DNA from: Aplectana chamaeleonis
Lineage: Eukaryota; Nematoda; Chromadorea; Rhabditida; Cosmocercidae
Reading direction: 5' to 3'
Length of the DNA stretch: 64,000 nt
NCBI GenBank assembly: GCA_029168955.1
Contig: JAPDOI010000211.1
Span: 1-64,000 of the forward strand
Below the pieces are notes generated by a model. The model did no database searches, was not told where the DNA came from, and saw only the letters and a program-made list of their open reading frames with translations. This document shows, one piece after another, positions 1-11,429 of this stretch (its first letter is position 1; each line of letters starts with the position of its first letter). Made by a program: the position numbers and the translations under genes.

Positions 1-1105
1 GGGCCTGAACAATCCCCATCTCGCACCGCTGTCTCCACCCCAACGAACATATGTTCATGCGGAGGAACACTTATATGTGAATCCGTTCAGAGCAACTCTT
101 CACAAATATGCATATTGAGTAGCTTCGCTTTCTGCTTCAAAGAGTGGTTTTAAAAATGTCTATCACCGTTGGAATGGCCGCTTTGTTCAAGAACAATTCC
201 CATAAAAGAATCAGTCTAAGTCTATCCTACCGCAATTTTTTCCATCATGACAGTGTTGCCCTCCTTGGTTTCCATTAAATTGTGTATCGAAAAGCGAGAA
301 TTCTCTAGGTTTTCGTATTCAAAAGATGGGGAAAACGTGGTACAGGTTTGCTTCTTGGTTCACCTCAGAGTTTCTGTCTTCTTTTTATCTAAGTCGTTCC
401 TTTTCCCAAGTATGTATACTGAAACATTGTTTAAAGGCATCGTACGCGCAGAAAACCGTATATTATTTTTTCATGTTTTTGTGTAGCTTGGCCTCTCTAG
501 TAAACGAAAATGTCGAAGGGGCCCACGAAAAACCTTCATTTGTAAAGAAAAGTCAATCGGAACATATTGTAAATACGAATTTGAATTTCGCGCCAAAATC
601 TTTTTTGAAGTTTGTCTGCTTCTGGAGGCCTCGTCACTGTCATTTTCATAGTTTTTCTGCATTTGGGGTTCGTGCCGTGACTATTTTTCCTGTTGTCTTA
701 CGGTCGCACCCACATTCTAGGAAAAAGTGCCAGATGACTGGTGAGAATTGGTGGCGGATCTTCATCTTTGATGCCTTCCAACCTCATTGCTCAACGTTTT
801 TGACGCGCCAAAGTTTACCAGTGTGGTCTACCGGGCTCAATCAAGAAATTGAGCCTGAAAAATCGAAATTGATTTCCAGCGCGAACGATGCCTTTAGGTA
901 CTGCTCAAAATAATGTTATTTAGGATCCTGTCCTCAAACCTCTTTTGATTTTTAAACACTTTGTCAGTGAAAAGCTGGCTGAGGTGTTCCACCCCCAACG
1001 AGGTTTGGGCTATGCATGGGCTTTATACTCACTTTCAGTTACGAATTACCAAACAAGAATCACGAGGAAATCGAATATTTCCGGTTTCCGATTTTCGAAA
1101 TTACT
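1..1105. other. No gene recognised; left flank
   Basis: An open frame of 195 codons (326-913, plus) crosses this stretch, but I see no recognisable domain, no splice-site support and no repeat structure. I treat the frame as chance. Homology with the second locus copy begins only near position 1110. Confidence 0.4.
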
Positions 1106-1165
1106 AAGCACAGTTACGCACGGCCCTGTGCTGACTGTAGATATTCAGGCCTACTACTCGTACAC

Positions 1166-1490
1166 AGGCTATAAAACGGGGTAATTCACATGGTTCCTAC
1201 GCGTGCTTGTGCGAAGCGGAAGTTAGAGACAGTGAGAGAGCGGAGGGTTAACGAAGGCCCTCCATCGCTGCCATAATGGCAGCGATGGAGCGACGGTGAG
1301 CGACCATTGAGAATCGCTCTTCAAGCAGCGATGCAGTAAAATATAGGATTCCGTCGCCGCGACCCAGCGATGTAGGACGTTTTCCACGAAGCGATCACAA
1401 TTGGAGCGGCTTTCCATTACGCGCGATGAAAAAGCAACAGTTGTCCCTCGCATGGCCGCAGCGACCACCTGCAGTCAAAACTAGGCTTAA
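1166..1490 (+). repeat. MITE-like insertion with GCGATGG-rich core
   Basis: The first 90 bases (GGCTATAAAACGG...) match the inverted sequence at 3330-3420. The rest (CCATCGCTGCC... to CAGTCAAAACTAGG) matches the inverted sequence at 33475-33705. The duplicated locus at 56.9 kb lacks it, so it was inserted after the duplication. No coding capacity is seen. Confidence 0.55.
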
Positions 1491-1551
1491 CGCTCTGCAG
1501 CTGTGGTGATAATCGGAATCAAGAGCTCGTTAGAGCTCCCCAGAGTTGACA

Positions 1552-1792
1552 TACAGTTGACCGCAATGTTAAAAGGACATGGTGTGGTTGCGGACTCGCC
1601 CTAAAACTACGGTAGAACCTGGCACTTTGCCAGATTTCGTCATCGATCGCCGCCAACCGTCGTCTCTCTGCTCACGAGAATCTCAGCTGTGGCGCCGATA
1701 GATTACGAAATCTGGCAAAGTGCCAGATTATACCGTAGTTTTAGTGCGATACGCAACCGCACCATGTCCTTTTGACATTGCGGTCAACTGTA
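1552..1792. mobile_element. Palindromic MITE, TA-CAGTTGACC termini
   Basis: Near-perfect inverted arms lie at 1552-1640 and 1705-1792 around a 64-bp spacer. The ends read TACAGTTGACCGC and GCGGTCAACTGTA, so the element begins CAGT next to TA. That arrangement is typical of Tc1/mariner-type non-autonomous elements (family knowledge). The superfamily assignment is inference. Confidence 0.7.
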
Positions 1793-1798
1793 CCTATG

Positions 1799-2509
1799 CT
1801 CTGAGAGAATACCCCGCGATCGTTCACGGTTAGAATCCGCTCGGTTTCTGGTAGGGGCCGAGAGGATACTAGCATGGGGCTATCGCGGAGATTCTGCCAG
1901 TCTCAAACCGAGAACGTGCCGCGTTCGTTCATCGATGCTCCAGCCATGCTCCATCGCGAAACCACAAGGAATCAAGCCCGGGGCCAACGCGGAACGATCG
2001 CGAGATTCTACCAGTTCCAACCTAACGGTGAATGGCGTCAACACATCCACGTATTTGGGGAGATAAATCGCGGATCAGCAATGAACTGAGGCCGGAACTT
2101 ACACGGGACAATCGCGAGATTCGGCCATCCTCCACCCCTGATCGTACCGCATCCATGCCCTCTCGGTGCTTCACCGAGCGAGTGTTGCAGATCAACACGA
2201 AGCTACATATAAGGTATTGCCCGTGCCGTATTCCGCGCTGCTTTACAAATCTGCACAGCATGAGAGCGCGGAACCGCGGGGAAACGATCACGGTACCATC
2301 GCGGATCGCGAGATCATCACGGTACTAGCGCGGTAAGCTTGGTAACGATCGCGGTACCATCACGGTACAAGCAAGAAAATGTCAACGGAATGGTCGATTG
2401 GGTAACTATCGCGGAACGGACGCGGATAGCGGGACGAGGGGGAGACGAACACGGTACCATTGCGGATCGCGGAAGCACCACGGTACTAGCAAGAAGGATT
2501 CTCTCAGAG
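1799..2509 (+). mobile_element. TIR element CTCTGAGAGAAT, copy 1
   Basis: It begins CTCTGAGAGAAT and ends ATTCTCTCAGAG, which gives short terminal inverted repeats. The interior is a degenerate series of GATCGCGG/CCGCGATC-type motifs (GGAACGATCGCGAGATTC and variants) spaced irregularly. A second full copy lies at 56986-57739 and an inverted partial copy at 56565-56731. No transposase frame is recognisable, so I infer a non-autonomous element. Confidence 0.65.
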
Positions 2510-3030
2510 TGGAGTCTATGGGTGGCCCATATAGTTATGATCGCCCCTAAAACCTTAATTCCTCTTCCGCGCTCTACGTACTCAAATGTCCCTGTTACGA
2601 CGTTTAAAAAAAGCCAGGTTCCAAATTTAAAGAAAAAGCTCCTGGTTTCAAACATGTCTCAAATTCATCAGTGGACTGCCTTAAGCAGAATTATGACAGT
2701 GTCATTTGTGCTTTTCTTTATACTAAAACTGCGAAGAAAAGACCTTGAGTTGTTGATGATTACTATAAGTAAGGCATAATTCTAGAAAATCTACTCACAG
2801 AAGCTTTTCTCGATCTCGTTGTCCTAAATCATGTAAGAAGCACTCCCATGCCTTACGTTTGTCTCCTGTTAGATTTTTTCCGGGCCCTCCCAAGTAGTAA
2901 GCCACATACCCCTGAAAAGACTGCGTTTCGAATAGCCCAGAATATTCCATGAACCGATGAACAGGATGTTTGGACAGATATTACAAGTCAGTGAACGTAT
3001 GCGGTTTTCTATGAAGAATTGTCAGAGAAG

Positions 3031-3267
3031 TACAGTTCACCTCCGCAATGCCGGTCAGTCCGCAAAGTGCAGGCTGATTGCGAAAGCGTGCTGCGGCGTG
3101 TTGCGAGTACTCTCAGACAGGGATGTGGGATCACCCGGGCAGTTTTCGCCTATGGTGCCCGGGTGATCCCACATCCCTGTCTGAGGATACTCGCCACCGC
3201 GTCACAGGACGCTTTCGCAATCAGCGTGCACTTTGCGGACTGAACGGCATTGCGGAGATGCATTGTA
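3031..3267. mobile_element. Palindromic MITE family TA-CAGTTCA, copy 1
   Basis: Inverted arms of about 105 bp meet near 3148. The ends are TACAGTTCACCTCCGC and GCGGAGATGCATTGTA, flanked by TA, with the inner motif GCCGTTCAGTCCGCAAAG. Related elements lie at 11430-11684 and 32826-32986. The orthologous point in the duplicated locus (58391-58397, AGAAGTAGGTC) is empty, which confirms insertion. Confidence 0.75.
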
Positions 3268-3422
3268 CCCTCTATAAAACTTCGAAATTCACATCACTCG
3301 AGGCGCGAGCGGCGCGCGCGTCGCCTCGGTCTCCGTCTGCCCTACGCTCTCTCACTCTCTCTAACCTCCGCTCCACACCAGCTTGCGTACGAACCAAGTG
3401 AATTTCGCCGTTTTATAGCCTG
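3268..3422. mobile_element. Small MITE, TATAAAAC...GTTTTATAG ends
   Basis: The left end TATAAAACTTCGAAATTCAC and the right end GTGAATTTCGCCGTTTTATA form an inverted pair around a GC-rich centre. The right half matches 1166-1255 in inverted orientation. It sits directly against the palindromic MITE at 3031-3267, and the whole tract is missing from the locus copy at 58.4 kb. Confidence 0.55.
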
Positions 3423-3447
3423 TAGGTCCTTGTGCATATGGCTCAAA

Positions 3448-3830
3448 GTCAGCATACACGCTTACAAACATGGTTGAGACAAAGCTCGCATGGCCCCTAC
3501 CATGCCAACGACTTTGAAGTGCTGAAAGCTATCCGGCATGACAGCATTTGAGCATGCCGTCTTCGGGCATGTATTTTCCCACCCCAAGAAGGGACAGGAT
3601 CAAAATGGATTTTGAGAAAACAAGCAATAATATACTTTTCTACCACCATCAGATTGGAGGAATTGATGAAATACCATATTTTCTTGTTCGGAAGTACATG
3701 TACTTTTATTTTTCGACCCACTTTCTTAGGTGAACTTCAAATAGAGGGTTTCTTTGATTTTTCAGTCTTGTTTTTTTCTAGTTCTCATGGTGGAAGTTTT
3801 AGTGACAAAGATCGGATTCTGACATCGGTA
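3448..3830 (+). repeat. GCATACACGCTTACAAACATGG repeat family
   Basis: The block beginning GTCAGCATACACGC recurs at 24397-24600, 32516-32660, 37928 and 58417. In the other copies it starts as a TTAA-adjacent AGGCAGCATAC terminus, so this looks like a decayed TTAA-type MITE. Downstream sequence to about 3830 matches 58440-58790. Confidence 0.5.
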
Positions 3831-5330
3831 TCAAAACTAAATACCTATGTCATAATCCGATCCACCGAGCTGTTACTCCCATTTCACCCAGTTGACAGTG
3901 CTTTCAATCGAGATCATCGCTTGTTTTCTTAAATTCAGTTTTCCCTCTGTTACTCAAATATTCGAATGGGTGCGAAACAACAGGCCAACGCGAGAGGAAT
4001 TCTCCAAGTACTGTCACACTGCGTGAAGCTTGTTTTCGATGTATTCGAATACCAAAAGATATTTTCAAACTGCGGCGTCTTAAAGCCCCTTCCCTAGCTG
4101 GACTTGAAGTCAAAGCGACCAACGATACTGTTGTGATCTCAAACCGTTCGGTGCCGCGACTTCATATCGCTTCGTTCAGCGTTTTGAAATCGCTTGGGCG
4201 GACGTAAGTTCTGGTTAGAAAGATGGAGAACTACGGACGGCGTAGCGGGAATAGAAAAAACAGTTTTCTCCACAATGGCTTGTTTGTCGTGAGACAGATA
4301 CTCAAAAATTATTAGGAACAGTCGGTTGACGGTGATCTTTTTCCAATTTTTCGATAATTTCCATTGTTTTTAGAAAACGTTTCGTGGACCTTTCGTTAGT
4401 GGTAATGATGCCATTGAAATGTGTATTGATGTAGTCCGCATCAAGGAGATTTCTCTGGAACTGACTGGAACGCAACACTAATTTACGCGAAGAATTCCAG
4501 AAATGATTACGTGTTACGTTAGTGTTACGTGGTTCACAGGTTTCTCAGAAAGCAAATAATTGGAATGGATTTTTTTCACTCAGCATTTCCCTATTGCATA
4601 TCGTGTGATCCTTTCGTGGTTGCTTAATATTATTGTAATTTCCTTTTCTTTTTTTTTCTCACGACGTCTTATATGTCGTAATAAATCTAATCTAATCTAA
4701 ATGATAAAAAGAATACGAGACCTATGAAGGTGGAACAAGCAATGAAAATTCGCTCCAAAAGCGTGTGAGGTCTACAGTTTGGTGCCGAATACCTTATGTC
4801 TTGATGAAACATTACGGCCTTGTCGCTTCGACTAGGCTAATCGCTTTCAGAGACAGAGGCGACGCGACTAGTCGAAGCGACCTAACAAAACCAAGGAGGT
4901 CACTTCGACCATCTATAAAATACCTAAACCGCTCGGCGATCGCGACCAAAACTGCCAACTGTTCCAACCAGCCAATAATCACTTCAAGATCTGTTGCAGC
5001 GATGGGTTTTTGTAACTGTTGGCAGTGCAGCGACTGGTCGAAGTGACCCTCTACGACTGGGGCTCAAAACACACGATTTCTGTCTAATATTGTTTTTATG
5101 CATAATTTCTTTCCGAGCGAATCTTGCTTTGTTCCCTTGCGGGCGTGTGCGAGTAGAGACAGCGTGAATCTATATGACGTAGCAGCACGTATGCAATGGA
5201 GTTCCGTATTTCCTCTACTAGCAGTACACCTCTACTTGACGTAAGCCTCTATTAGAAATACATCAAAAAGAGAGGGATGGGAATTAGAATTGCGCCCTTT
5301 ATCTGAAATACACCTCTAATACTCAGAGGA
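3831..5330. other. No gene recognised
   Basis: The stretch is mixed, with a short TCTAA microsatellite near 4686. An inverted pair lies around 4810-4880 (ACTAGGCTAATCGC and GACTAGTCGAAGCG). It probably extends to 5045 as part of another decayed foldback. No supported exon. Confidence 0.35.
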
Positions 5331-5334
5331 TCGC

Positions 5335-5815
5335 GGCGTTGTTGTGGAGCGCAATAGGCTTTCACCTCGACGATGATAGCGAGGGCAGCACGTGCTGCAC
5401 TCGTCCTCCGTTTGTCGCCTCAGCTGCCTGCTCTTTTCTTGTGGCCATCGTACTTTGTTGACATTGCTCAAAGTGGTCCATTTAGACAGCTACGCGCATA
5501 TTTACAATCAGAATGGGATTTTCTTTGTTTTTAGCATGCACATATAGACATCTGATTAGCTATATGTCATTTCACCGATTCTCCTTTTCCTCAAGCAAGG
5601 TGTATGGGACTGAAGCAATCGTTCGATCCTCATCTGAGATGTGAAAGGGCACGGTTGGCTCTTGCCTCTGCGAGAATAGCAAGGGCAGCACGAGGGGACG
5701 AGCTGCTGCTCGTTCGAGGAGGACGTGCTGCCCTTCTCCTTCATTCTTCGCCTCAGCTGCTGCTCTGTGTTGTGGCCAGAACAGTGTGTTAACACGTCAA
5801 AGTGGTCCCTAGGGT
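5335..5815 (+). repeat. CAGCACGTGCTGC-core repeat, tandem pair
   Basis: Two related units (5335-5480 and 5640-5800) each contain CAGCAC...GTGCTGC cores, GCCTCAGCTGC and a GTGGCCA...CAAAGTGGTCC tail. The same family appears at 38395-38830 and 42300-42390. The exact palindromic core contains CACGTG. No coding role is seen. Confidence 0.5.
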
Positions 5816-6255
5816 AACTATTACCACAATCATAAAGAGCATGAAGAGTTCTACCATGCTGAGGTTGCAGATGTCCTACTCCCTACACAGGTAAAAGCAG
5901 TTATGCTGAATACGTCGAAAACTTGCCCTGGGTAGATCGAGAAGGCAGAAGTTGTTTTAAATTTAGGGAGAAGTTGCCGAGTATTGCCAAAAAGATCGTG
6001 TTTTTGTCGAGAACTGCTGCAGAATTCAGGACACTTTCTCACCAGCAAGAGAATTAATTCTAGTTTTGTCGAGAATTCTGGGAAAATTCTGTACGGCTGT
6101 TCTAGAACTTTTACTTCCTTGTATTCGGCCGGATTCTCGACTAACTCTCTGTCAAGTTTTCAATCTTGGGAAATATCGACTGTTTTTCATGTCATTAAGA
6201 AGCCTGCGCTCCAAAAGTAAAATATGTGCAGGACTCAGGCAGGGCTGAGCAATAC
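5816..6255. other. No gene recognised
   Basis: Imperfect repetition of GTCGAGAAttctg-type motifs occurs between 5925 and 6140. No exon or element boundaries can be defended. Confidence 0.3.
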
Positions 6256-6620
6256 GTTGAACGCTGAGCTAGTACTTGGGAGAAGGACTGAAAAGGACTC
6301 GAACAGGAGTGTGCAAGACCGAATTGCAACTGGATGAGACGTTGCTTTCAAAGTGTAGGACAACGTGTAGAATGGGCACGGCTCTGCACATTGTGTACAG
6401 GACATCGGGAACGGGCCTGCATCGCAGGATAAAAAAAGAAAAAAGAAGGAGAATGAGAGAATCCGTCAAATAGAGAGAGCAGGACTTTGGTAGTAAGTTG
6501 GGCAGGGCTTGAGTAAGACGTTTTCGGAGCAAGCAATGCTCTGATACTGCTGTGTTGTAGGACATCGTGCAGAACGGGCAAGACTATACGAGAAGTGTGG
6601 AAGATGTCGTCGGTAGTGGT
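6256..6620 (+). repeat. Degenerate tandem repeat, TAGGACATCGTGCAGAACGGG-type
   Basis: The motif TGTAGGACAwCGTG(C/T)AGAA is seen at 6355, 6400 and 6558, with variable spacers containing GACTTTG and GAGTAAGACG blocks. Frames through it look like repeat translation. Confidence 0.3.
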
Positions 6621-6814
6621 CTTTGTTTCAATTTGTGAAGCCATTATTCACTGGATATTGCATCCCGAACTTCTCTGTGATGCTGCAAAATCTGTCTCCT
6701 CGCGATCATTGGTGATTCGTACCCGGCGCGTCTACCACCTGTGGCCAAGACTTTCGCGTTTCCGTCTTACACCATACATGCGTGCCAAGGCAGAGCTAAT
6801 TTAAAAGCAAACCG

Positions 6815-7035
6815 TGGGGTGTAAGAGGCGCTTCATCTCACTGAATGCTCACTTGGCATTTCGAGGCCGGTTCTGAATGGTGACTTCAAGTCACTTTCGA
6901 AACTATGAAGCCTTTTTTTTGATAGCTGAGGGGATGGGCTCCACAGCTGGGGGGGGGAGGGTGATACCGCACCCGGAGACCGTGTGGAGGATCATTTGTT
7001 GGATGCTGATGGCAGCTGGGATGATCTCCCCGAAG
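6815..7035 (+). repeat. Dispersed TATA-family repeat, diverged copy
   Basis: The blocks GGCGCTTCATCTCACT, TGGTGACTTCAAGTCACTTTC and the later G-run matching the GGGGGGAAGGG region ally this with the copies at 7860, 38935 and 48110. The TATAAAA box itself is not preserved here. Confidence 0.45.
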
Positions 7036-7044
7036 CGAACGTAC

Positions 7045-7350
7045 CTTCTCAGAATAAACAGCAGCAGCAGCGGCCACTATGAGTGGCAGCAGTTGGGGAG
7101 AGAAGAGCAGCAGTTGGGGCCACAATGAGGAGCAGCAGTTGGGGAGACGACTGGAGCAGTTGGGGCGCCACTAGCAACACGTAAGGATACAGAGCAGCAA
7201 TCGGGGCATTGAGCGGAGCAAGAGGACACAACGTGTTTTTCTGGGCAGCAGTTGGGGAAACGAAAGGGGCTTGCACCTCGACGAGTAATTGCGTTAGTGA
7301 TTTCCTCGTGCTGCTCTACTAAGCCGCGAGTATCTGAGTAGCAGTACATT
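7045..7350 (+). repeat. CAGCAGTTGGGG minisatellite (inverted partner 33950-34240)
   Basis: The unit AGCAGCAGTTGGGG followed by about 12-16 variable bases repeats at least six times between 7060 and 7265. The element ends with CACCTCGACGAGTAA near 7275. An inverted copy with the same order is at 33950-34240. Frames across it are repeat artefacts. Confidence 0.6.
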
Positions 7351-7624
7351 CGAAAATTAGATTAGGAATAAAAATTTAGATTCCAACTTAGTGTTATGAC
7401 TCAGAAAAGGACAATATTAGCTAGTCAGACTTCAGACTTAAAGGCAGGGTTCACGTTTGCTAATAATAGACAAAATACGGTCACTGCTATGCTTGAACTG
7501 CATGAATAAGGAGGTCAACGCGGAATAGTTCGTCGGATCGGTGCTTTCCGCGTGCCGCATACTTAGATACGCATAAATGCAGGCTGCTCAGATATAGAGG
7601 AACGGTATACAGCTTCAGGGATTC
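7351..7624. other. No gene recognised
   Basis: This AT-rich spacer includes TTAAAGGCAGGGTTCACG at 7439. That matches the terminus of the TTAA-type MITE families, but no second terminus can be paired with it. It is probably a solo or truncated end. Confidence 0.35.
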
Positions 7625-7780
7625 TAAAGCCCCTTTCATAGTTTGCCGGCCGACGTCGGACGACTCGTTATCAAATTTGATAAGTTAAGATAGATAAGAT
7701 GGGTAGGGTAGGGTAGATAGATATTACACATTCGATAACGAGTCGTCCACGTCGGTCGGGCAAGTGTGAAAGAGGCTTAA
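7625..7780. mobile_element. Palindromic MITE, GCCCCTTTCATAGTTTGCC family, copy 1
   Basis: Inverted termini (TAAAGCCCCTTTCATAG and GTGAAAGAGGCTTA) enclose CCGACGTCGGACGACTCGTTATC arms and a GATAGATAAGATGGG-rich loop. A second copy in inverse orientation is at 42675-42830. The element is too small to encode a protein. Confidence 0.7.
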
Positions 7781-7859
7781 CGGCTTATTCTTGTTTGAAC
7801 ACGATGACAAGTCTCAATACTGTGATAAGCACCACAGCGATATGGTGGTTATCAACACG

Positions 7860-8175
7860 TGATCACGTTGTGACGTGTTTATCACGTGCACAGCAGGTAT
7901 AAAAGCTCCTCTTCTCACTCGAATCCTCATTCGACGTTCTGATGCCGGCCCTGCAAGGTGAATTCGAGTTACTTTCCGGAGGCCAGCATACTGTTGGCCG
8001 CTGGGGGATAAGGAAATCCTCACGGCTAGGGGGAAGGGCGGTTTTTGCTGCGATCCGCGGGGATGGTGATTCCTCATCGCAGACCGCGGCGAAGATTACG
8101 TCCTTGTCGCAGACCCAGGCGGGGACCTTCTCTACCGTGGGGGGCGAGCCCGGGGCGACATGCTTGCGGTGAGTA
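7860..8175 (+). promoter_or_regulatory. TATA-box repeat unit, best copy
   Basis: TATAAAAG at 7898 is preceded by a cluster of CACGTG/GATCACGT-type palindromes (7857-7890) and followed by CTCACT, a CTCATTCG block, TGATGCCGGC and TTTCCGGAGGCCAG. The same upstream-TATA-downstream order is present at 48110-48260, and the TATA and downstream part at 38935-39245. The arrangement looks like a core promoter carried on a dispersed repeat, such as a solo LTR or a duplicated promoter. Which of these is inference; no adjacent gene is recognised. Confidence 0.45.
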
Positions 8176-8755
8176 TTAAAATGAATAACCCGTGAAGTCA
8201 ATGATGTCATCATACGGCTGCTCGTTGGAGGTCTCCAGCTAGGCATTTAGGTAGTGTCGCGACCGTGATTGTGACGTCATCGCGATCGTCGCGATGCTGT
8301 ACTCCCGCTGCCCTTTATCTTATGACTCCGCGTAAGTCTGTCTTTGGAGTCTAACGCGGAGTCAGGGTCAAGCGGAGCGTTGAGTAATTTTTCGAAATCG
8401 TTGCGACCCCCGTCACTTTTTTTCCAATATCCAAAATTTTTGCGGTCCCCCCTCTCTGAGGAGCCATTTTCGCGATCCCCGTCCCCGAGTCCGGCCAGTT
8501 TATACTTGATTACTAAAAAGGTCAGACGCCGAAAAATTGTTCAGTAGTTGAGCCCAAGCGCCTAAAACCGAATGCTACGATCCTTCTCTTGAGGACCAAA
8601 AGTAAACGAGAATTTATGGGATACCTACGAGATTCTCATTTTGGGACCGAAATTTTTGCGATCCCCACTAACATTCTCTTTCGGACCCAAATCTTTTCGA
8701 CCCCCCGTTGCGGAATTCTGCAACCTCGCTTGACCCTGCGCGGAGTGTCTCCCAA
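8176..8755. other. No gene recognised; CGATCCCC-type low complexity
   Basis: The motif TTTTGCGGTCCCC / TTCGCGATCCCCG repeats loosely from 8400 to 8710, as if from a degraded short-period repeat. No exons are supported. Confidence 0.3.
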
Positions 8756-8764
8756 TTCGCCTGG

Positions 8765-8850
8765 TTGGTGGCCATCGTGTGTCGGGAACCCCGCTCCTCC
8801 CCCGTTTCTCCCGCCTTCTCAGGGGGGTTGATACACGATGGCCACCACCC
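8765..8850. repeat. Hairpin, TGGTGGCCATCGTGT arms
   Basis: GGTGGCCATCGTGTGTC (8766) and GATACACGATGGCCACC (8829-8847) form about 17-bp inverted arms around a GC-rich loop. It is probably the core of a small foldback. Confidence 0.5.
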
Positions 8851-10469
8851 GAATTGCCTGAGAGGCGCTACTCACTTCCCAAGACTGAGCACGCTTCAAA
8901 CAAGGCGCTTCCCACTTTCGCTACTCGTTCGCGCAGTACTTTTCCTGTTGAGAGCTATGCGTTCCCCACGAAGCGCGCCCGCCCCCAACGATGCGCAGCC
9001 CCGATCTCAGTGGCGCGGCCCACGTTTCCGAAGTTACGCCATTCACCTTCAAAGACTGCCCACATTCTGAGAGAAACACTACTTCACAAAAAGCGCACAC
9101 GCATTCGACGAAGCATTGCTTATTTTCCACGATGCTGCACTCGCTGCTCGTTGATCGCTTCTCACTTCTTATAAGTTGGTGCATGCTTCCTGTGAAGCTC
9201 TACCGTCATGACACGGCACACAATATCATGAGGCACTACACACTTGACGGGGCGATGAATTTCAATTTCAGCGACGCGGAATGAGTAAAAACTTGCCGAT
9301 TTCTTCAATGAAAATACTATGATTAGGACACTTTTTGATCATACAAATTCGACATGATTCAACTTCGACGCAAACAGAATTATTGCTGCTTGGGCAATAT
9401 CCATACTCCTCAACGCCAGCGCGTGATGCGCAGGCGTGGCGTTGGAATATGAATGGCATGGCGTGACGACAGGCCCACGTAGCACGCATCTGAAGCCTGC
9501 TCCGCAGTAGCTCATTAATATTATACACCACCAATTTCAATGCGTTTCATAATACTTGATCCCAGTATTATCCTTTGCTACCACGGTGGTGAACTCGTGC
9601 ACAGAAATCGCGTGTTTGGAAAAGTTAAGGTTCACTTTTTTCCGCTCCGCCATGGCGTCCCCGCTGGCGTTTTTATAGTCTCCGCAAGCGCGTGACGCGC
9701 GTGACGCGCTGGCGATGACGAGTATAAATCAATAATACAACGACTCGTCGGAACATTGTTATCTACTGCAAGGTGCTCACCCACGCCGCTTCGTGGCGTA
9801 CTTGTAAGCGTTTGATTTCACGTTATAGAACTATAGCATGCCTCCGTTCACCTGTGCGTATTGTTTATGATTTCTAGCATCTTTCCTATTTTTATTCACT
9901 TTGCCCTATTTTCTTCAAATTTCGTACGGCTCTAATTGAACGCAGTCAAAATCTCTTCGGTAATTTCGCGTGATGTGTTGTGCTGGAAGTCTCACTACAC
10001 TTCCAAGATATAACAGTTCCGTCACCCAACATAGGAAAAATAAGAAGGAGTGATGGTGTAGGAAAGTTTCCGAAGTCATCAAAAGTCTCTAGGGTAAGCG
10101 TGAATTTGGATGAACCGCGTTTCCCTGAACCATCTGTTGTTGAGCAGCGCCCTCTTGACTGAAGCGGTTCACTCTATGATTGAAAAGTACACGTTAAGCG
10201 AGTAATGTTGGCAACGATGCTCCATAGTTTGTAGATGCGCCTTAATCAGTCCAATGAAAGGTAGAAAAGACATGAAAATCGGTTGAAAGCACGAAATGCT
10301 GGACCGGAAATATTGCCAGGGCGGTATGATATCATGGCATTAGCCATTGATTCGACGTGATCAACGGTTGGGTTGGTCATATCAAGCATCAGCTGACAGC
10401 TCGAGGTTTCCCTTCCTTGGGGGACGCTGAAAGTGCGCGACGCGCCGTGAAAGAGTGTGGGACCCAACT
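8851..10469. other. No confirmed gene; one weak Cys-rich frame (minus)
   Basis: On the minus strand, 9286-9405 reads through a short segment with five cysteines within about 25 residues (YCPSS...CVEVESCRICMIKKC). Neither splice boundary is convincing. Around 9420-9720, GCGTGACGCGC-type repeats look MITE-derived. The remainder shows nothing definable. Confidence 0.3.
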
Positions 10470-11235
10470 AAGAGACACAACCGCACTTCCACTTGGGTCC
10501 CCCTCACTTTCCATGGCGCGTTGCGCACTTCCACTTGGGTCCCACTCACTTTCCACGGCGCGTTGCGCACTTCCAGTTGGGTCCCGCACACTTTCCACGG
10601 TGCGTCGCGCTCTTCCAGTTGGGTCGCGCACACTTTACATGGAGCGTGTCGCACTTCCATACGGGTCCCGCACACTTTACACTGCGCGTGGTGCATTGAC
10701 AGTCGGGTCCTGCACACTTCCTACGGCGCGTGGCGGACTTCCATTTGGGTCGCGCACACTTTACACGGCGCGTGGCGCACGCCCAGTTGGGTCCCACACA
10801 CTTTCCATGGCGCTTGGAGCCCTTCCAGTTGGGCCGCGCACACTTTACACGGCGCGTGACGCACTTCCAGTCGGGTCGCGCACACTTCCCACGGCGCTTT
10901 AAGCACTTCCAGACGGGTCCCGCACACTTTACACGACGCGTGGCACACTTCCAGTTGGGTCTCGCACACTTTCCACGGCGCGTGGCGCACTTCCAGTTGG
11001 GTCGCGCACACTTCACACGGCGCGTGACGTACGCCCAGTTGGGTTCGCACTCTTTCCACGGTGCTTGGCGCCCTTCCAGTTGGGTCGCGCACACTTTACA
11101 CGACGCGTGGCACACTTCCAGTTGGGTCTCGCACACTTTCCACGGCGCGTGGCGCACTTCCAGTTGAGTTGCGCACACTTCAAACGGCGCGTGACGCACG
11201 TCCAGTCGGGTCCCGCACACTTTCCAGGGCTTTCC
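10470..11235 (+). repeat. 42-bp minisatellite, about 18 units
   Basis: Consensus blocks CACTTCCAGTTGGGTC, GCGCACACTTT and ACGGCGCGTGGCG recur every 42 bp. Because 42 is divisible by three, several frames stay open on both strands for up to 241 codons with a 14-residue period. Units differ by scattered substitutions, so the array is not freshly amplified. I do not annotate a protein. Confidence 0.9.
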
Positions 11236-11429
11236 TAGCTGGACTCCACACATTCTCCGGTCAACGGTCAACGGTCAACTCTTAGCCGTTTGTTATTATG
11301 TATGATGTATGATTGCTGCTGAGTTCGTCTAGACACTGAACTGACCAGACTTGTTAACGATTTCGCGCTTGAACAAGAATGAGCCGTTTGGCTCCCCGAA
11401 GCTCTGTACCGAACGTCTTCAGATACATG

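Larger units (their letters stand above)
1110..3830 (+). repeat. Segmental duplication, copy 1 (partner 56830-58790)
   Basis: Many blocks here recur in the same order and orientation about 55 kb downstream. Examples are the TGTAGATATT/TGTGGATATT block at 1136 and 56867, the CTCTGAGAG element, the blocks around 2520-3030, and the GTATTTTCCCACCCC block near 3570. Divergence is substantial, so the duplication is old. This copy carries insertions that the other lacks, at 1166-1797 and 3031-3422. It sits beside the paralogous cysteine-rich exons at 12199 and 59354, so the two regions probably derive from one duplicated locus. Confidence 0.7.

Noticed and set aside
326..913. 195-codon plus frame
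   Set aside because: No recognisable domain, no splice-site or conservation support, and the product looks like translated noncoding sequence.
10357..11271. Open frames of 181 (plus) and 241 (minus) codons
   Set aside because: They are translations of the 42-bp tandem repeat. Several frames on both strands are open, and there is no start context or domain.
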